Shown: in pieces, positions 14,840-27,296 of the stretch
Layout: every line of letters starts with the position of its first letter
How positions within the stretch are numbered: the stretch's first letter is position 1
Assembly: GCF_037975245.1 (NCBI RefSeq)
Contig: NC_092578.1
Location: 15,048,321-15,112,320, forward strand
DNA from: Apostichopus japonicus
Taxonomy: Eukaryota > Echinodermata > Holothuroidea > Aspidochirotida > Stichopodidae
Reading direction: 5' to 3'
DNA length: 64,000 bases
The notes under the pieces: model-generated
Told to the model about the DNA's origin: nothing
The model's input: only the letters and a program-made list of their open reading frames with translations
Databases searched by the model: none
Position numbers and translations under genes: made by a program

Positions 14840-14910
14840 TCATATATATATATATATATTAATATATATATATATTAATATATATATATATTAATATATA
14901 TATATATATA

Positions 14911-14954
<44 letters not shown>
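14840..14954. repeat. (TA)n tract with TTAATA interruptions
   Basis: TA repeats broken at near-regular intervals by TTAATA. It directly abuts the 3' side of the SINE at 14960-15150. Confidence 0.95.
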
Positions 14955-14958
<4 letters not shown>

Positions 14959-14959
14959 A

Positions 14960-15150
14960 AATCGTAGTGAGTTGAAAAATCCAGAACAATGAAAAAACTT
15001 CCACCTTCCACCGGGATTCGAACCCGGGCCTCGCGCTTTATATGCAGACACTCTAACCACAAATCTATGGACGCTGATTGTATGTCCAGAGGTTCGAAAC
15101 CAAGTAAGGAAGGTCGTAATTCCACTGTAGGCGCTTTGTCACCTGTATCG
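14960..15150 (-). mobile_element. tRNA-derived SINE-like element
   Basis: Read on the minus strand there is an A-box TGGTTAGAGTG (complement of 15049-15059) and a B-box GGTTCGAATCC (complement of 15014-15024) at tRNA-like spacing. They are followed by a non-tRNA body that ends at a (TA)n tract. The region between the boxes does not fold as a proper anticodon arm, so a functional tRNA is unlikely. The boundaries are approximate, and no target duplication was identified because the right side lacks a clear edge. Confidence 0.6.
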
Positions 15151-15155
15151 AACAA

Positions 15156-17320
15156 TACTAGTTCTGTTTTGATGACGTATATGCTTGATCAACACGTTAG
15201 AACTAGGAAACCGCCACCTGCAATTCCAAGCTAATTCAAACATGCATCCTTTAATAGTGAGCGAGAGGGCTTAAACCATCATTTACACATTTTCTATATA
15301 TTCTGTGACGCATATTATATTCAGCATATAGAACATGTCTACTGTGTTCCCCAGTAATAGCATAATGTGCGCATGCATGTACACAATAACTATGATTGCT
15401 AATCCTTTCCCTTCAGGCTGATGGAGACCTCAATTTGGAGCACTGATGTTGATGACGTTTATAGCTATTTTCGGGTTTTTATAGTTAAGAGTAACCATGG
15501 TAACGACACTGCGATTGTGTGGAAAGTTAACAATAAGTCCCTAGATATGTTTAGTTTGAAGATTATGATGTCATCTTTAACGGCTTGCTATACGAATCGA
15601 CGGCTTTAGCTAAGCACACGCCGACATATAGAGATATTATGCTTGGACCCCTGCAGGGAGCTGCTACTCTAACTGCTTGGACAATCTGTTTGAACCAACC
15701 AATGGCAAATGTTATCTGACGAGTAACATCGTGGTCTTGCTGCAAACCTAACAAATTCTGGAAATCCACACTTGTGTCTCTTTTCGCGTCCCATGAAACT
15801 TTATGTACTTTTTTAATCACAAATTCGCCAGTGCATCTCGTAATCGGGTTCAGCAAACCATTTCCCCCTTTCATTCATAAACCTTAACGATTACTCTCAC
15901 GAAGTTCTCATTCGAAGGCTTCGTAATAAAATACACGAAGAGTACACGACCTGATGTAACCCAGGTATTTCAATAAGGAGTTGGATTTAAGTGATCGGGG
16001 CCCGGGATGGGGACCTTGAATGAATGTTCACTTATATTACAAAAAAAGTGCATCCGGGGTCTGCATTATTAAAGTCACATTGATCGATGCACATAACTGA
16101 TGCATTGTCTTCCGAAATATCTCTTCGAAAGAATTGCCCCTGAGGGTATATATTTCATATTTAGCTCAAATGGCCTAAACATGACAATTTCAAAACATCT
16201 CTACACCAAAGCGCAGTGCATACACAGTGAATCTATGACGTCATAGCCATGACCATCCTCTTTGACACTTTTAGGTGGTTAGGGTAATTTTCAAATACCA
16301 TTTTCTCTCGACCAGTATAGAAAAGTATATGTTTTGGTGTAGTGTAGTGTAGGGGTGCAACCACGCATACTTAAATCCCCTTCCCCAAATCTAAATGAGG
16401 TAGGGGAGGGGAGGGGGTAAGCTCCTCCGCCTCCCCACTGGCAGAGAGAATATAACCCAAAAAATCCTTGTGCACAATACATTAATAATACACAACATGT
16501 ATGTGCGATACAACCTTAACAGTTAACGGTTCTTGAACATTGTTCAAAAGTTGCAAAATATAGCACCATATTTGGCATCAATCAAAGCAGCCTCCATTTT
16601 GCAAAAGGTTTTAAAATGGCAGAGACATCCCCCCTAAACCACTTCCGTGGGAGACACATCTTCTTTAGCCCCCTCCACCAGTATACAACAGGATGGTTGT
16701 ATCGATGGTACAGTGTTATTTAGTATTTTCTGGTTCTCTGTATTCGATAAACGTGAAAACCTTTAAGCTGTATATCCCTTTTAAGTCGTTAATAACCTAA
16801 GTGTAACATTAATAATAAAAAATATTGTGGCGTATATGCAATCGATAGAGTCAACAAGTATAGGAATCATTAACCTGATTCTAAACTTATTCAAATCTTC
16901 TCTGAAATCCTCTTGTGAAACGTTGTCATGGTGACTAATGTACGCGTGGTATTTGATGATATCAAATAGTAATAATAATAATGATAATAATGATGCGAAA
17001 TCTGTACGCAAACATTGAGAGAAATTCATTATATTTGCCAGAATACCTTAACCTGTTTTTTTAATACGAGATTTTCATTATTTTAAGAATATTTGCTTCT
17101 GGAAATTGAAAGTGATCAGTGTTTAATTTGTTATATATATATATGTGTTAATTGGATACTGTCCAAACCGTAAACTCTATATAACAAATCTCTCTTCGTA
17201 TGACATTAAATTCTCTCGGTTTGAAATGAAGTGTTTGCCAATCATAAATGTGTTCGTTCTGCGGTTTCGTCGAATGATTTGCGAAGTAAAATAAAGCTCA
17301 AAAATAATTTAAAAAAATAG
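15156..17320. other. Gene-free stretch
   Basis: A 103-codon minus-strand frame at 15563-15874 is the longest. It matches no family I recognise and has no convincing splice sites, so it is left uncalled. A TGACGTCA palindrome occurs near 16237. Confidence 0.5.
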
Positions 17321-17325
17321 TAATT

Positions 17326-17369
<44 letters not shown>

Positions 17370-17397
17370 AATCATCATTATCATCATCATCATAATC
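17326..17397. repeat. (ATC)n microsatellite
   Basis: Over twenty ATC/TCA trinucleotides with a few TAA/TTA interruptions. It produces a poly-aspartate frame on the minus strand. Confidence 0.95.
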
Positions 17398-19055
17398 GAA
17401 CACGCATAGGTGATAGAATACTTTCAAGCCTCACATACACATTCAGTTCCATCATTGATGGCAAACAAATCATTAATGACGTTGCTATGACATTTACAAT
17501 GTTTATAGTGGAAAAATCATGAAAGCGAGGAAAACAAATTAAGTCTCATGGGTTTAACTTTATAATTGAAAAGAAGAGTACTTTAGATGGTTCAAGAAAA
17601 TAGAAGCAAAAATGAATGATGTAAAACAAAATTCTATCTTTGAACTTGGTCAAACTATATCGAACCAAATGCACTGTTTGAAGTGGTTTAACGCATGACA
17701 TAATGCATCGCGTAAGTTGATGTATCACGTGATGAGACGTTACACCCTGACGTTATGTAAAGCACGCGTTTTTGGAACTTGGACAACGCGTATCACATGA
17801 TTGAAAACGCCGCACTTACTGGTTGTTCCGTGCACGTGTAGAGGACGGCCATTATTCCCTCGTTGGCGTTCCATACCAGAGGCACCTTTTTCCAAGTAGT
17901 GATGAAACTTTCTATCTAGTTAACGTTCCGTTCCTTGCATAAATAACAAAAAAGTTGTTGTATGAAAAAAAAATTAGTAAACGAATACTACGAACTATAG
18001 CATGGTCTACTTCATTAGATGTTAGTACTACAGTTTTAGTTAATTTAGGATATTTTTTCAGATGTTATTCCACCCACAATCCAGAGCCCCCCCCCCCCCA
18101 CCACAAATAAAAATGGCGAACATATATATAAAAACAAAACTGAGATAGCAAAATTTCCTCAAATGAGTTATTCTCGGTTCGTTTTCATTGAGCTGTTGTT
18201 ATCTATTTATTTTTGTGGAAATAAAAAAAAATGCTTGAACTAAAATGACGTCACAGAATTAAGCGTTTACATGCTAGTACGTTATCGTTACTTACTGTAT
18301 ACATTTGTTGTATGGATATGAGAAAACAATAGTGTAATTCATATTCACACCCCCCCCCCCTCCTCCCCCTCCCCCTCCGAAGATCTCAAGAATTGTATGT
18401 ATATAGAACTTTACACACGTGAAGAAATTGCGCACTAGTAAAGAATAGAAGAAGAAGGAAGATTAGGCGTTTATACACTTACGCATCATTAATTAAACAG
18501 TGAGTTGTGACCAATTGTCAGTGCATAACATCGGGATATGAAAGCAACTCAGTCCCTTTAAACCAATAGTACCGTATATCAACCTTATTTAACGAGGAAC
18601 GCCGAGAGACAAGTCTGTCTCGAGGAGAATAATATCACCGGGCGGGCCCCTCTTGAAATTTTTAATATTTCTTTATGTATCAACCTTTAACCATGATCCT
18701 GCGCAGTACGTCTTCCCGTTCAAACGAACTTTCGATACTTTACATGACGTCACAACGTCGTGATTTCATGGTATCACCGTCTCATTGTAAGCGGCGGACT
18801 GGAATTGAGAGTGGATCAAGTTGTTTGGTTTTTTTCGTGTCCGCGCTTTTTCTTGCATAAATTGGTAAGTATGATATGAAAACTAAGAACACATTATTTT
18901 TTATCAAATAATTGCACGACCCTCCCCCCCCCCCACCATTCCCCCTCATTGATCCCGAGTTTCGGCGGTGTAATCACACTCAATAAGATTATTTATATTA
19001 AGAATAGACAACGGTTTACTGAGGTTTCAATGTGTGGAGGGCATATATATATATT
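17398..19055. other. Gene-free stretch
   Basis: No gene recognised. It contains C-homopolymers at about 18089, 18350 and 18926 and two TGACGTCA palindromes (about 18247 and 18745). Confidence 0.5.
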
Positions 19056-19489
19056 TGTCACGATTATGCCTTATGATCCTCACAGTACCTCACTGAAACC
19101 TCTCGACATATATCTACTGTAATTATTTCATCAAGTTTATACACTTCTGTAAGATATATAATACGGCTATCATATAACTGAACGCACATATTGTGAGTTA
19201 AGTACAAGTTAAAAGACCATGATATTCCATTCAAATAGTTCTTTACTGAATCTGTGCACTGCTCCTTCGATGTCACGATTATGCCTCATGGTCCTCACAG
19301 TACCTCACTGCAACCTCTCGACATATATCTACTGTAATTATTTCATCATTTATACAGTTCTGTAAGCTATATATCTCGGCCATAATATAACTGAACGCTC
19401 ACTATTGTGACTTGTGTACATGTTAAAAGACCATGATATTCCATTCAAATAAATTATTTACTGCATCTTTGCACTGCTCCGATGTCACG
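19056..19489. repeat. Tandem duplication, 2 x about 215 bp
   Basis: TGTCACGATTATGCCT starts at 19056 and 19271, and a third TGTCACG at 19483 closes the array. Shared blocks include CTCACAGTACCTCACTG, CATATATCTACTGTAATTAT and AAAAGACCATGATATTCC. The copies differ by scattered substitutions and small indels, so the duplication is old but easily aligned. Confidence 0.9.
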
Positions 19490-20590
19490 TTCTTTCCCCC
19501 TCCATATCCCTTTGTAAAAGATTACTTGACAATTTGCCAGATCGCATTTTGCGTTCAATGTATTACTAATGTGCTTTCGGGGGCACCTTGTCAAATCCGT
19601 TAACAGCCAGCTCCCTTGTTAAATCAGTCTAGGGGTACGTTGGTTATAGTCACCTGACAAATGACTGAGGCAGTGTAATGTCAAAGTGAGGCCAACACAC
19701 AGTGTTAAAGTACACATCTAAAGCTTCATCGAGGGTATAGCAAAATGTCGGTTAATTCATGAGTATCACACTTCCTTTTGGTTACCGGATATTTAAAAAC
19801 AAAATTATTCGGCGAATATGGATTGCACGATATTTCGGTACGTATAAGCCTAACTTAGAAAGCACAACATGATGTCATAATGACGTCACGGTACCGTATG
19901 CTTTAAGTTCAATTATACCGGACATCAAGGCTCGTCACCTTAATGTAAGTTAGTGTATTGACAGTTTGATGAAATGTTTAGCGTTTTCACAATGACGTGT
20001 ATCTGGTTAATGTACGGAGGCGATGAAGGGGCATGTAGCCATATCGACTACTTCAGCGTGAAGCTAAACAGATAATCTAAGTTACAGTTGTGTCTGATCA
20101 TCGAGTGACGCTTCATTTTACCACTTGCTTAATTGGAAAAAATGGGGCATTGCAAAGTGTTTAATCTCTTCTTTTGCTGTTTGAGGTGGTATCATGTATC
20201 TCAATATAACATCAACTTATAAAATTTGTAATGCAGATTTTTATCACTAGAGATAAAATAATTCGAAAAAGATTTAAAACTGTGGTTGAATATTTATTTG
20301 ATAAAAACATCTGTACTTTACGAGAAGTTGAACCTGTTCTTTCGAAATTAGATGATTGATATTATTTGTTATATATTTAAAACGTAAAACCTTTTGATTT
20401 AGTGGTTTGCCTTTTCTCCATATGCTTGTTCTTGTTTCTTCTTTGTTGTTTCATTTGCTCTTTTGTTATTCTTCCTTTCCTCTGTCTATTGTTTTTATTT
20501 CATCTGTTTGTCTCATAGCGTATATACAAATCCGTTTCTTGTGACTGTCCTGCTGTGTGGATTGATATCTATATCTTTCTCTATATCTGT
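19490..20590. other. Gene-free stretch
   Basis: No supported gene, RNA or bounded element. One TGACGTCA palindrome lies at about 19881. Confidence 0.55.
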
Positions 20591-20603
20591 ATATTTCTCT
20601 ATA

Positions 20604-20699
<96 letters not shown>
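20604..20699. repeat. (TA)n microsatellite
   Basis: About 47 TA units, preceded by CTATATCTGTATATTTCT variants. It generates overlapping poly-(Tyr-Ile) frames on both strands. Confidence 0.95.
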
Positions 20700-20700
<1 letters not shown>

Positions 20701-21366
20701 TCAATAGATCGGTTACGATGCACTGTCAACTGAGATTGCTATACGAAATCACAATTTACCGCATCTCAATATTGTAATATTTTGTACTGTGACGTTTTGT
20801 TTCATGTAACCTTTAAAAAAAAACAAAGAAAAAAGCCACATTCCAAGAGGGAGATGATCTCCTCCGACGAGGGGAATTTTCCTGAGAGAATATTTTTGTT
20901 TCTTTTACTCTAGAAATTGATTTTTTTTTTTCCTCGAAAGAACTATAAAATTGATCTGGTTGCACAAGTAAGCTTTAATGAAAGTGACAGAATACCTTTT
21001 TATTTCATTTGTTCGAGACTTACAATATCCCTTTAAAATAAAATTGTAAATTTTGAAAATTGACATTTTAATAGAACACTTTTATATCCTTTTACCATTT
21101 CAGATATATGATGATAAAAACGGCTGATTCAGAGGGAATTTCGATAAGATTTATAATGAGCATAACTATTCATTGTTCATTTAAAGAGGCCATGACACGA
21201 AAAATCCAACTCATCGAGAGTAACTTCCTCTGAATCTATGAGAAAATCTATGTTCAAAACTATCCTCAACACCTTGAAAACCTCAAGGACTAATTAGTAA
21301 TTAACGTTTTAATATTCGCATTCGAAAATAGATATCTGAGAATGCGATTTCACAACAAGACAATGA

Positions 21367-21374
21367 TGACGTCA
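21367..21374. promoter_or_regulatory. CRE-type palindrome TGACGTCA, left arm
   Basis: It lies 182 bp from the left terminus and about 168 bp upstream of the THAP start codon. An identical site lies 182 bp from the right terminus. Known role of the motif: binding site for CREB/ATF bZIP factors. Promoter use here is inferred. Confidence 0.5.
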
Positions 21375-21541
21375 TGTTAGGAACACACGTGCAAAGCCCA
21401 GGCATGTATCGGATGCGCGACGATCATACCGTTCCATATACAGTACACGCACATTTACACTGATAGAACAACCACTGTATTACGCTATATCGTTAGTAAT
21501 TTCAAGTTTTTTTTACAACTGTTGTAAACTATCCGAGAGAA

Positions 21542-21892
21542 ATGCCGGTCCGTTGTGTTGTTGGGGGCTGCATAAATATCATTACCCATGCAATTAGCCT
21601 TCATCCATGGCTGAAGGACGAAAAAAACACGGCGATTATGACCAAGTTAGTGCACAACACCAGCGCCGATTTCACTGGGCCTAGCCAGTATGCAGCTCCG
21701 AATGAAGCGAACACTTCACGGAAGCATACTACGATCCCTTGTTTTTGTTATGAAATAAAACAAATGGACTTTAACGGTTCGACATAAAAGAGTCATTCTT
21801 CTGTCAAGTAATCCACAAAAAAACTACTCTGAAGACCAGATCGGGGAACAGGAAACCTCCAATGGGGCAAGTGGGGATCCTTAGGAGGTAGC
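21542..21892 (+). pseudogene. THAP-domain protein, broken first exon
   Basis: The start MPVRCVVGGC followed by SLHPWLKDEK and later NTSADFTGPSQY is the amino-terminal half of a THAP zinc-finger domain (C2CH, DNA binding), with the first two zinc-ligand cysteines at residues 5 and 10. The next motif, Cys-Ser-Glu-His-Phe, is found at 21703-21717 in another frame. There its cysteine codon is TGA while Ser-Glu-His-Phe remain. A third frame from 21786 continues as KRVILLSSNPQKNYSEDQ. So at least two frameshifts and one nonsense change break the gene. In Kolobok elements the THAP domain begins the transposase, and the position just inside the left end fits that. The catalytic part is not seen: the inner element starts 14 bases after this exon, and I recognise no continuation beyond it. 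Confidence 0.75.
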
Positions 21893-21905
21893 GCGCTGAG
21901 CACTA

Positions 21906-22015
21906 CACTCTTAGAACTACCGGTTCATTTAAATGATCCGATTTCCGTTTCATTTTAATTTGAACCGTTTCTGATCACTCTGAACCGTTTACGCAATCAC
22001 TTCGAACCTATTTTG
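21906..22015. repeat. Left subterminal GAACCG repeats
   Basis: CCGGTTCA, TTTGAACCGTTTCTGATCA, CTGAACCGTTT and TTCGAACC occur within about 110 bp of the left terminus. Such clusters are usual transposase-binding sites in TIR elements. Binding is inferred. Confidence 0.6.
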
Positions 22016-23564
22016 CATGCATGGTGGGAAAGTCTTCAAACGCTTTTGAACCAGTTCCCTGATCAACAGCAATGCAGAATTCCCATTGGTCGAGAGCAAC
22101 CTATTGGTCACGTGCCTTCTGACGCTGAACCTATGACTCGAGTGAACGATGGAATTTGTTGAAGAAAAGCTTGTAGAATGGGGTCTTTGAACGTTTCTCG
22201 CATTCTTCAAAGGTAAAATGTTAATGAAAAGTTACCCGAGCAGCATTTTTCTGACTCCAGTTGCTCTATTAATTTAAACTTTCTTTCCAAAAATGCAATT
22301 TTCTGTACGTAATACTGTAGATTGTCGAATGGAGCCGTTGTGATGTAGGCTCGCCTTTTCTACGGTTACGTATATCGTGACCCATTAGGTATACGTACAG
22401 TATTCTAGGCCTTACTTAGGCAATCACGTTACTTACACCCACAGGCACTCGTAACGTTAAATATGTGTGTAGGCCGAGTATTATAAATGTTACGTATATA
22501 AGCGCTGGTAGACTTAGCACTGTTTTTCATTCACATGAAACAACTGTGAAAATACCATACATAGCTCTCGCTAAGCCCAATGGACAGTCAGCAACCCAGC
22601 CAAACAAAACTAATAGTGATAATTATAGATTCAGTGTCACCTCTATTATTTGTCACTTAATTTAAAATTCAATATATCAGCAAAACCGCATTGTCACAAA
22701 ACAAAATTAGCAACAACATCCTTAGCCCATGCATGTTGGGTGTACTGCTCACTTGTATGAACATTCAGGTAGGGCTTGGGCGTCATATTGTCACCGTACA
22801 TACTCTGAGCAGAAGTAGGCAGCATGCAATATTTCAATGTGAATCTGTCGGTAGATTTTTAGTTAACTTCAACTTGGCTGTAGGTGTCCTGCCTCTGGTA
22901 TACATAAAAGCTCATTGTCATGCCCATGCATCATTGCGTTTTATGAGATAGTGTTTCGCGAATCTATATATCTACCAAACACATCCATAGTGCATGAATT
23001 CGTGTTGTGCTCCTACCACTTCGTTGATTCGGGTTGACTTTGCAGTTTTAAGCACTAGCAGTACTGTACCCAGCATACTAACGTTTAAGCACTACTGCAA
23101 TGTTAGCGAGTAGTTTGCTGTGTCGGTGAGTTAATTGTGCTCTTGGGTATTACTTTGCTTCGCAGAAGCACTGTTAAGGTCATTGATGTGATTCTGTGAA
23201 CGCACAGTATAGCCTACACTCTGAGTCTGTGACCTACTGTATGTAGTATTTTGCTTTTTATTTTCCTTTGTACCAGTATCCTTTTTCCTTTGATTTATCT
23301 TTGTCAGTATCAGGCATTCATCAATGGTCCAGATAAAAAAATGAAGAGCAAATGTGGGCTTCCTTATCCTGGGTCCCCCTTTGGCTAGGGTTCTGGATAT
23401 GGTGAACCTACATTTCCACGTGGCCTGACGCAACCAGCCAAAATACAACAGACCATTATTCTTTGGTATGAAATATGTTAAGTTAGCTGTAGTATATGTT
23501 GAACAGAAAGTTATATATCCAAGTTGCCCCCTTAGGTTTACTGTATTTATACTTCTTTTTACAG

Positions 23565-23701
23565 GATATTCGAGGAATACTTCAAAAGCTTCAAAAAAGA
23601 ACAATAATTGAGGAAATGGAAGCAGGATTACTAAGCTACCACTCCAGGAAAAAGGTGGTGAATGCCCTAGTGTCTCACCTTATCACAACGTATGGAAAAT
23701 A
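23565..23701 (+). CDS. SAMD3-like exon 1 (first recognised)
   Basis: It follows TTTTTACAG and ends before GTAAGT. It encodes DIRGILQKLQKRTIIEEMEA and continues to TTYGK. It ends with TA of a tyrosine codon completed by the next exon, giving the family's YGKYP. Confidence 0.8.
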
Positions 23702-24006
23702 GTAAGTGTAGTATTGCCTTCTCATTACAATAAGGGTAAGCCCAGATGCTTCTCGGTGCATTCAATGAATGTCGCAGTGGCATGGTCCCATTACAAACCA
23801 TTTTGGACACCACTTTGTCGATGTTATGACTATGTTATGTTCATGATTTTGAACTCCTTGATGTTAAGAGCCTGTTTGGAAAAGTACCAAGGAAAGCGCT
23901 TACTTTCTTGCAGACTAATGCACTAAACAAGAGGACTCTATTAATGAAACAGTAGGGAAACTCATTGATTGCTTCAATTGTCTGGTTTATCTTTTTACAT
24001 TTACAG

Positions 24007-24091
24007 TCCGAAGTCTGACGTAAAATTGGCCATGGCCAAAGCCATAGTAAGAGATTTCAAGCAACTAGATAATGAAGATCGTGACGGCTAA
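24007..24091 (+). CDS. SAMD3-like exon 2
   Basis: Acceptor TTTACAG. It encodes YPKSDVKLAMAKAIVRDFKQ then LDNEDRDG. The only nearby donor (GT at 24092) places TAA in frame at 24089-24091. Phase with exon 3 would fit if the exon ended at 24089, so the original splice site has probably mutated. Confidence 0.7.
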
Positions 24092-24328
24092 GTAAGTTTA
24101 ACTTTATATTTAATGTAAGTCCTGCTGCAATTTAAATATTATACAACTGCCTCATATTCTTTGAACACTTCTTAACTTCCTATGAAGAAATGATGGCACA
24201 GCATCAGGGTCCTAGATAAGAGCTCTGTAATTGCTTTACTTCTTGGCAGTGTAGAATTTTATAAACCAATGAAAGTTTTATCATGATATGATGTATTTTA
24301 TCCTTGTGTGTACTATTTACTTCTACAG

Positions 24329-24516
24329 ATGATTTTAGTGAAGACCTTTCATCCATGGTGACATGGTTAAAGTGCCATATTGCCCCTGCAGACCAGGTTC
24401 TAGAGTTCATGGCAAAGACTGCAAAGGCCAGAGCTGCTGACATCAGGGACAATAAACAGAAGAAATTCTCAGATATCTTAAAAGAATATCCAAGACTTAT
24501 AGATACTGATGGAATG
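24329..24516 (+). CDS. SAMD3-like exon 3
   Basis: Acceptor TTCTACAG, donor GTACGT. It encodes DFSEDLSSMVTWLKCHIAP through KKFSDILKEYPRLIDTDGM, the most conserved block of the family, with an intact frame. Confidence 0.85.
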
Positions 24517-25100
24517 GTACGTAAATGGTACGTAATCTACAAACAGCACAGAGATGCACTTTAAGTACATGTGGTGACAACAAAAACAAATATTAATCTT
24601 AAATTGAAGTAAGTGAACACCACACGCCACCACATTGATTCTGGACTGCAGCTAGCAAGCTCTTTGTAATTTATTCAGCTGTGAAATCACAAGACAGCTA
24701 CTGGACCAATGGAGCCTGTTGCATTTCACTTTGGTTGGGTCCAGTATGGAACGCTGTTTGTTAAAGAAGTATCAAAGGGTGGGTAAATGTACGCACAGTT
24801 TGGCAGAACCTCTAGAATAGTGTTCAAAATATCAGGAGTAGTCCTGTGTTGAAATATCACTCATTCAGAGATTAATTGTCATATATTCCCAGTCATTCTA
24901 TGTAATGTGTTTATGTCATGGTTATTAACCATCATGTCAAAGATAAGAAAAAAAGCAGTAATTAAAGAATGTCATGCCATTGCAGTCCACATCAAAATAA
25001 TTTGAAAGCAAGTCTTGAGCATAGATTGTGATCTCCACCTGGAATACAGGGCTTAACTGTTAGTGTACTTCTATTGACATTCTGACATTTGTTATCGTAG

Positions 25101-25248
25101 GTAGAACAAGACTTCAAGATTTTGTTTCCTGAGGCATGTGATGCCCTATTCATGAAGTGGCCGAGCCTGGAAGAGAAGGTATTGGCCTATGCAAACAAGC
25201 AGGTTGATTGGAAAGATATATTACATTTTCATGGAAACCTTTCCACTA
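25101..25248 (+). CDS. SAMD3-like exon 4
   Basis: Acceptor ATCGTAG, donor GTAAGT. It encodes VEQDFKILFPEACDALFMKW and then PSLEEKVLAYANKQVDWKD, in phase with exons 3 and 5. Confidence 0.85.
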
Positions 25249-26049
25249 GTAAGTGATTTTCTATTTTTTGTTAATCAATTGTTTTCATTTTGCATTTCTG
25301 GCGAAGAAGGGCTTGGGTTTCTGCTAAAAAGGTAGTCCATATCTAATACTTTTTTAACAAAAAAATACTTAATGTGACACTTCCTATTTCTTTTTAGTAA
25401 CAATATTGAACTGTCTTGAAACAGGAATAAGAGCATTCCTTATTCCATTTACAGTTTGCTTAGGTGGTGCCATTTCTCATAGTGGAATGTCTCAGTCAGA
25501 AAAAAAATGCATATACAGTTACTGCATATTGTAAATCCTTACCTAATTTATTTAAATGGTGAACATGCTGTATGTCTGTTTTTCATTTAATTGGACAATA
25601 CATTGCGTCCATTCTAATACCAAAAAATATGCTGATGTATGCATAGCATAAACAATTGATAGGCCTTCCCAATCAATGTTGGAGAAGACATGCTTCATTT
25701 CACTAGATCAAGCATATCAATAATCAAACGTGGTGTGCCACAATGTTCTTTCCTGAACCTAGAAATAGGTAGATAGTGAAACAGAACGAGGTTATATTGA
25801 AGTGATACGAATTTATTACTTTGAGAGGCATTATTTTTAAAAATCACATATCAACATGGCCTCACTTGTAAGATAACGACACCCCCTCCCCCCCCCCCCA
25901 AAAAAACGGGATAATCAAATTCATGATGGGCGATGCTACACACTGTGGGTAACACCATCAGTCTACTCAACTCAATGTCTACTCAAAGGAAACACTTTAA
26001 AAATCTGAGACCAATGTTTTTCACTCTGAACTTTATTACTTTTTTTCAG

Positions 26050-26189
26050 ATGAGAAAAGGAGTAATATTGCCATCCAGGTGCTTCCTTTGCTCTTTCCTC
26101 CTGGTATGTCAAGGACAGTTGGTAAGAAAGGCCCAAACAAGCATGCCACCATTCCTGAAGCTTTGTGCCGTTTCATTCAGTTTGAGGAG
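26050..26189 (+). CDS. SAMD3-like exon 5
   Basis: Acceptor TTTTTCAG, donor GTAAGA. In the phase set by exon 4 it reads NEKRSNIAIQVLPLLFPPGM then SRTVGKKGPNKHATIPEALC and RFIQFEE. The family motif VLPLLFPP is clear. Confidence 0.85.
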
Positions 26190-26232
26190 GTAAGAGTAAC
26201 ACAGTGAAAGAGAACAAGAACACACAAACAAA

Positions 26233-26236
26233 TATA

Positions 26237-26278
<42 letters not shown>
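26233..26278. repeat. (TA)n microsatellite in SAMD3-like intron
   Basis: TA run just downstream of exon 5. Confidence 0.9.
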
Positions 26279-26282
<4 letters not shown>

Positions 26283-26503
26283 TATCTATCAAACAAGGCC
26301 CTGTTTCCACTTAAGAATGATACCCTGAGTTTGGAATCAAACTTCCTACCTTGTTGAATCTGTGATCATTTATATTGATACACATAAGTTTACATGACAG
26401 CAGATGCAAAACAGCTACTTCTATTGGCCCGCAAAATAAATGTTTATGTATTACATAATACTTGTTAATACAAAATATATTTGATATGAATATATATTTA
26501 ATA

Positions 26504-26504
<1 letters not shown>

Positions 26505-26570
<66 letters not shown>

Positions 26571-26610
26571 GTATTTATATTTATATATATATTTATATTT
26601 ATATATATAC
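26505..26610. repeat. (TA)n / TATTTATA microsatellite
   Basis: Second, longer TA-rich tract in the same intron, with CATA and TTTA interruptions. Confidence 0.9.
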
Positions 26611-26979
26611 ATGCTCTGTTCAAGGGTACCAAAATGGGGTAAAATACCCATTCCAAGTGCAATTGATTCAACCAAAATGCTGTCTTTAAAACTTTGTTGT
26701 TTACCAAACATTAGATTAGAAAAAAAGGTAGTCATAGGATACTTTTTAAACCTGGTCATACAAAAGGGTTAAAACTAGCGAAGCTAGCTTAAACTCTTTT
26801 TAGGGTATAGTGCAATTTTCATAATTCCAGTTAAAAGATATGCAAATTTGAGTCGCTCTCAAAAGCCCACCAAAGTCTGATCTCGTTGGTGGTATTGGGG
26901 TGGGGCATATAATTGTCAAGCTCTTAATTTTAATGGAAAGTTTAATCTGAATACTGTTTCCCCTTATTCTCTTCTTTAG

Positions 26980-27296
26980 ATTGGCACAAACATACCAGAC
27001 TTTCTGGAAAACATGCAGCAGTTGCAGCCGTTTATGTTGGCCTTAGGGGAAAGGGAATGCGCAGAACAAGTCTTTGTTGTCGTGGCAGGGAAGAACATTT
27101 CATGTGGCAACAGCCTTCTGAAGGCCTTAGATATATGTCTTAAAGTTATATACGTTTGGACATGGACTACCCATGGGAGTGTCAAAACACCTGGGATTTT
27201 ATTCAAAAATGTATTTATGGTCTGGGTGAGGGAAAGGGTAAGAGCACCTCTGCCCCAAGTGTTACCCTGCTGAAGAACTTTTTGGCCAAGGTGTAA
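26980..27296 (+). CDS. SAMD3-like exon 6, frameshifted, with stop
   Basis: Acceptor TTCTTTAG. The intact part reads IGTNIPDFLENMQQLQPFML and onward through GKNISCGNSLLKALDICLKV. Near 27153 the frame must change by one base to continue as LDMDYPWECQNTWDFIQKCI and reach the TAA at 27294-27296. Without the change translation stops at 27271-27273. Confidence 0.8.

Larger units (their letters stand above)
23565..27296 (+). pseudogene. SAMD3-like protein (sterile alpha motif domain-containing 3-like family), six exons, lesioned
   Basis: Six plus-strand exons with AG/GT borders translate to a familiar family seen in many copies in fish and invertebrates, usually annotated SAMD3-like. The diagnostic order is: a helix-rich RKKVVNALVSHLITTYGKYP segment, then WLKCHIAP...KFSDILKEYPRLIDTDGM, VEQDFKILFPEACDALFMKW, VLPLLFPPG, and a C-terminal block ending in YPWECQNTWDFIQKCIYGLG and a stop at 27294-27296. 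Function is unknown, and no transposase or nuclease motif is visible. Two lesions are seen. The exon 2 donor at 24092 leaves an in-frame TAA where the family has a tyrosine. A one-base loss near 27153 throws the C-terminus out of frame; reading the next frame restores it. No start exon was found upstream, so the 5' part is unidentified or lost. It lies wholly inside the CACTCTTA element. Confidence 0.8.

Noticed and set aside
15563-15874. A 103-codon minus-strand frame as a gene
   Set aside because: No recognisable family, no supporting splice sites and no neighbouring exons.
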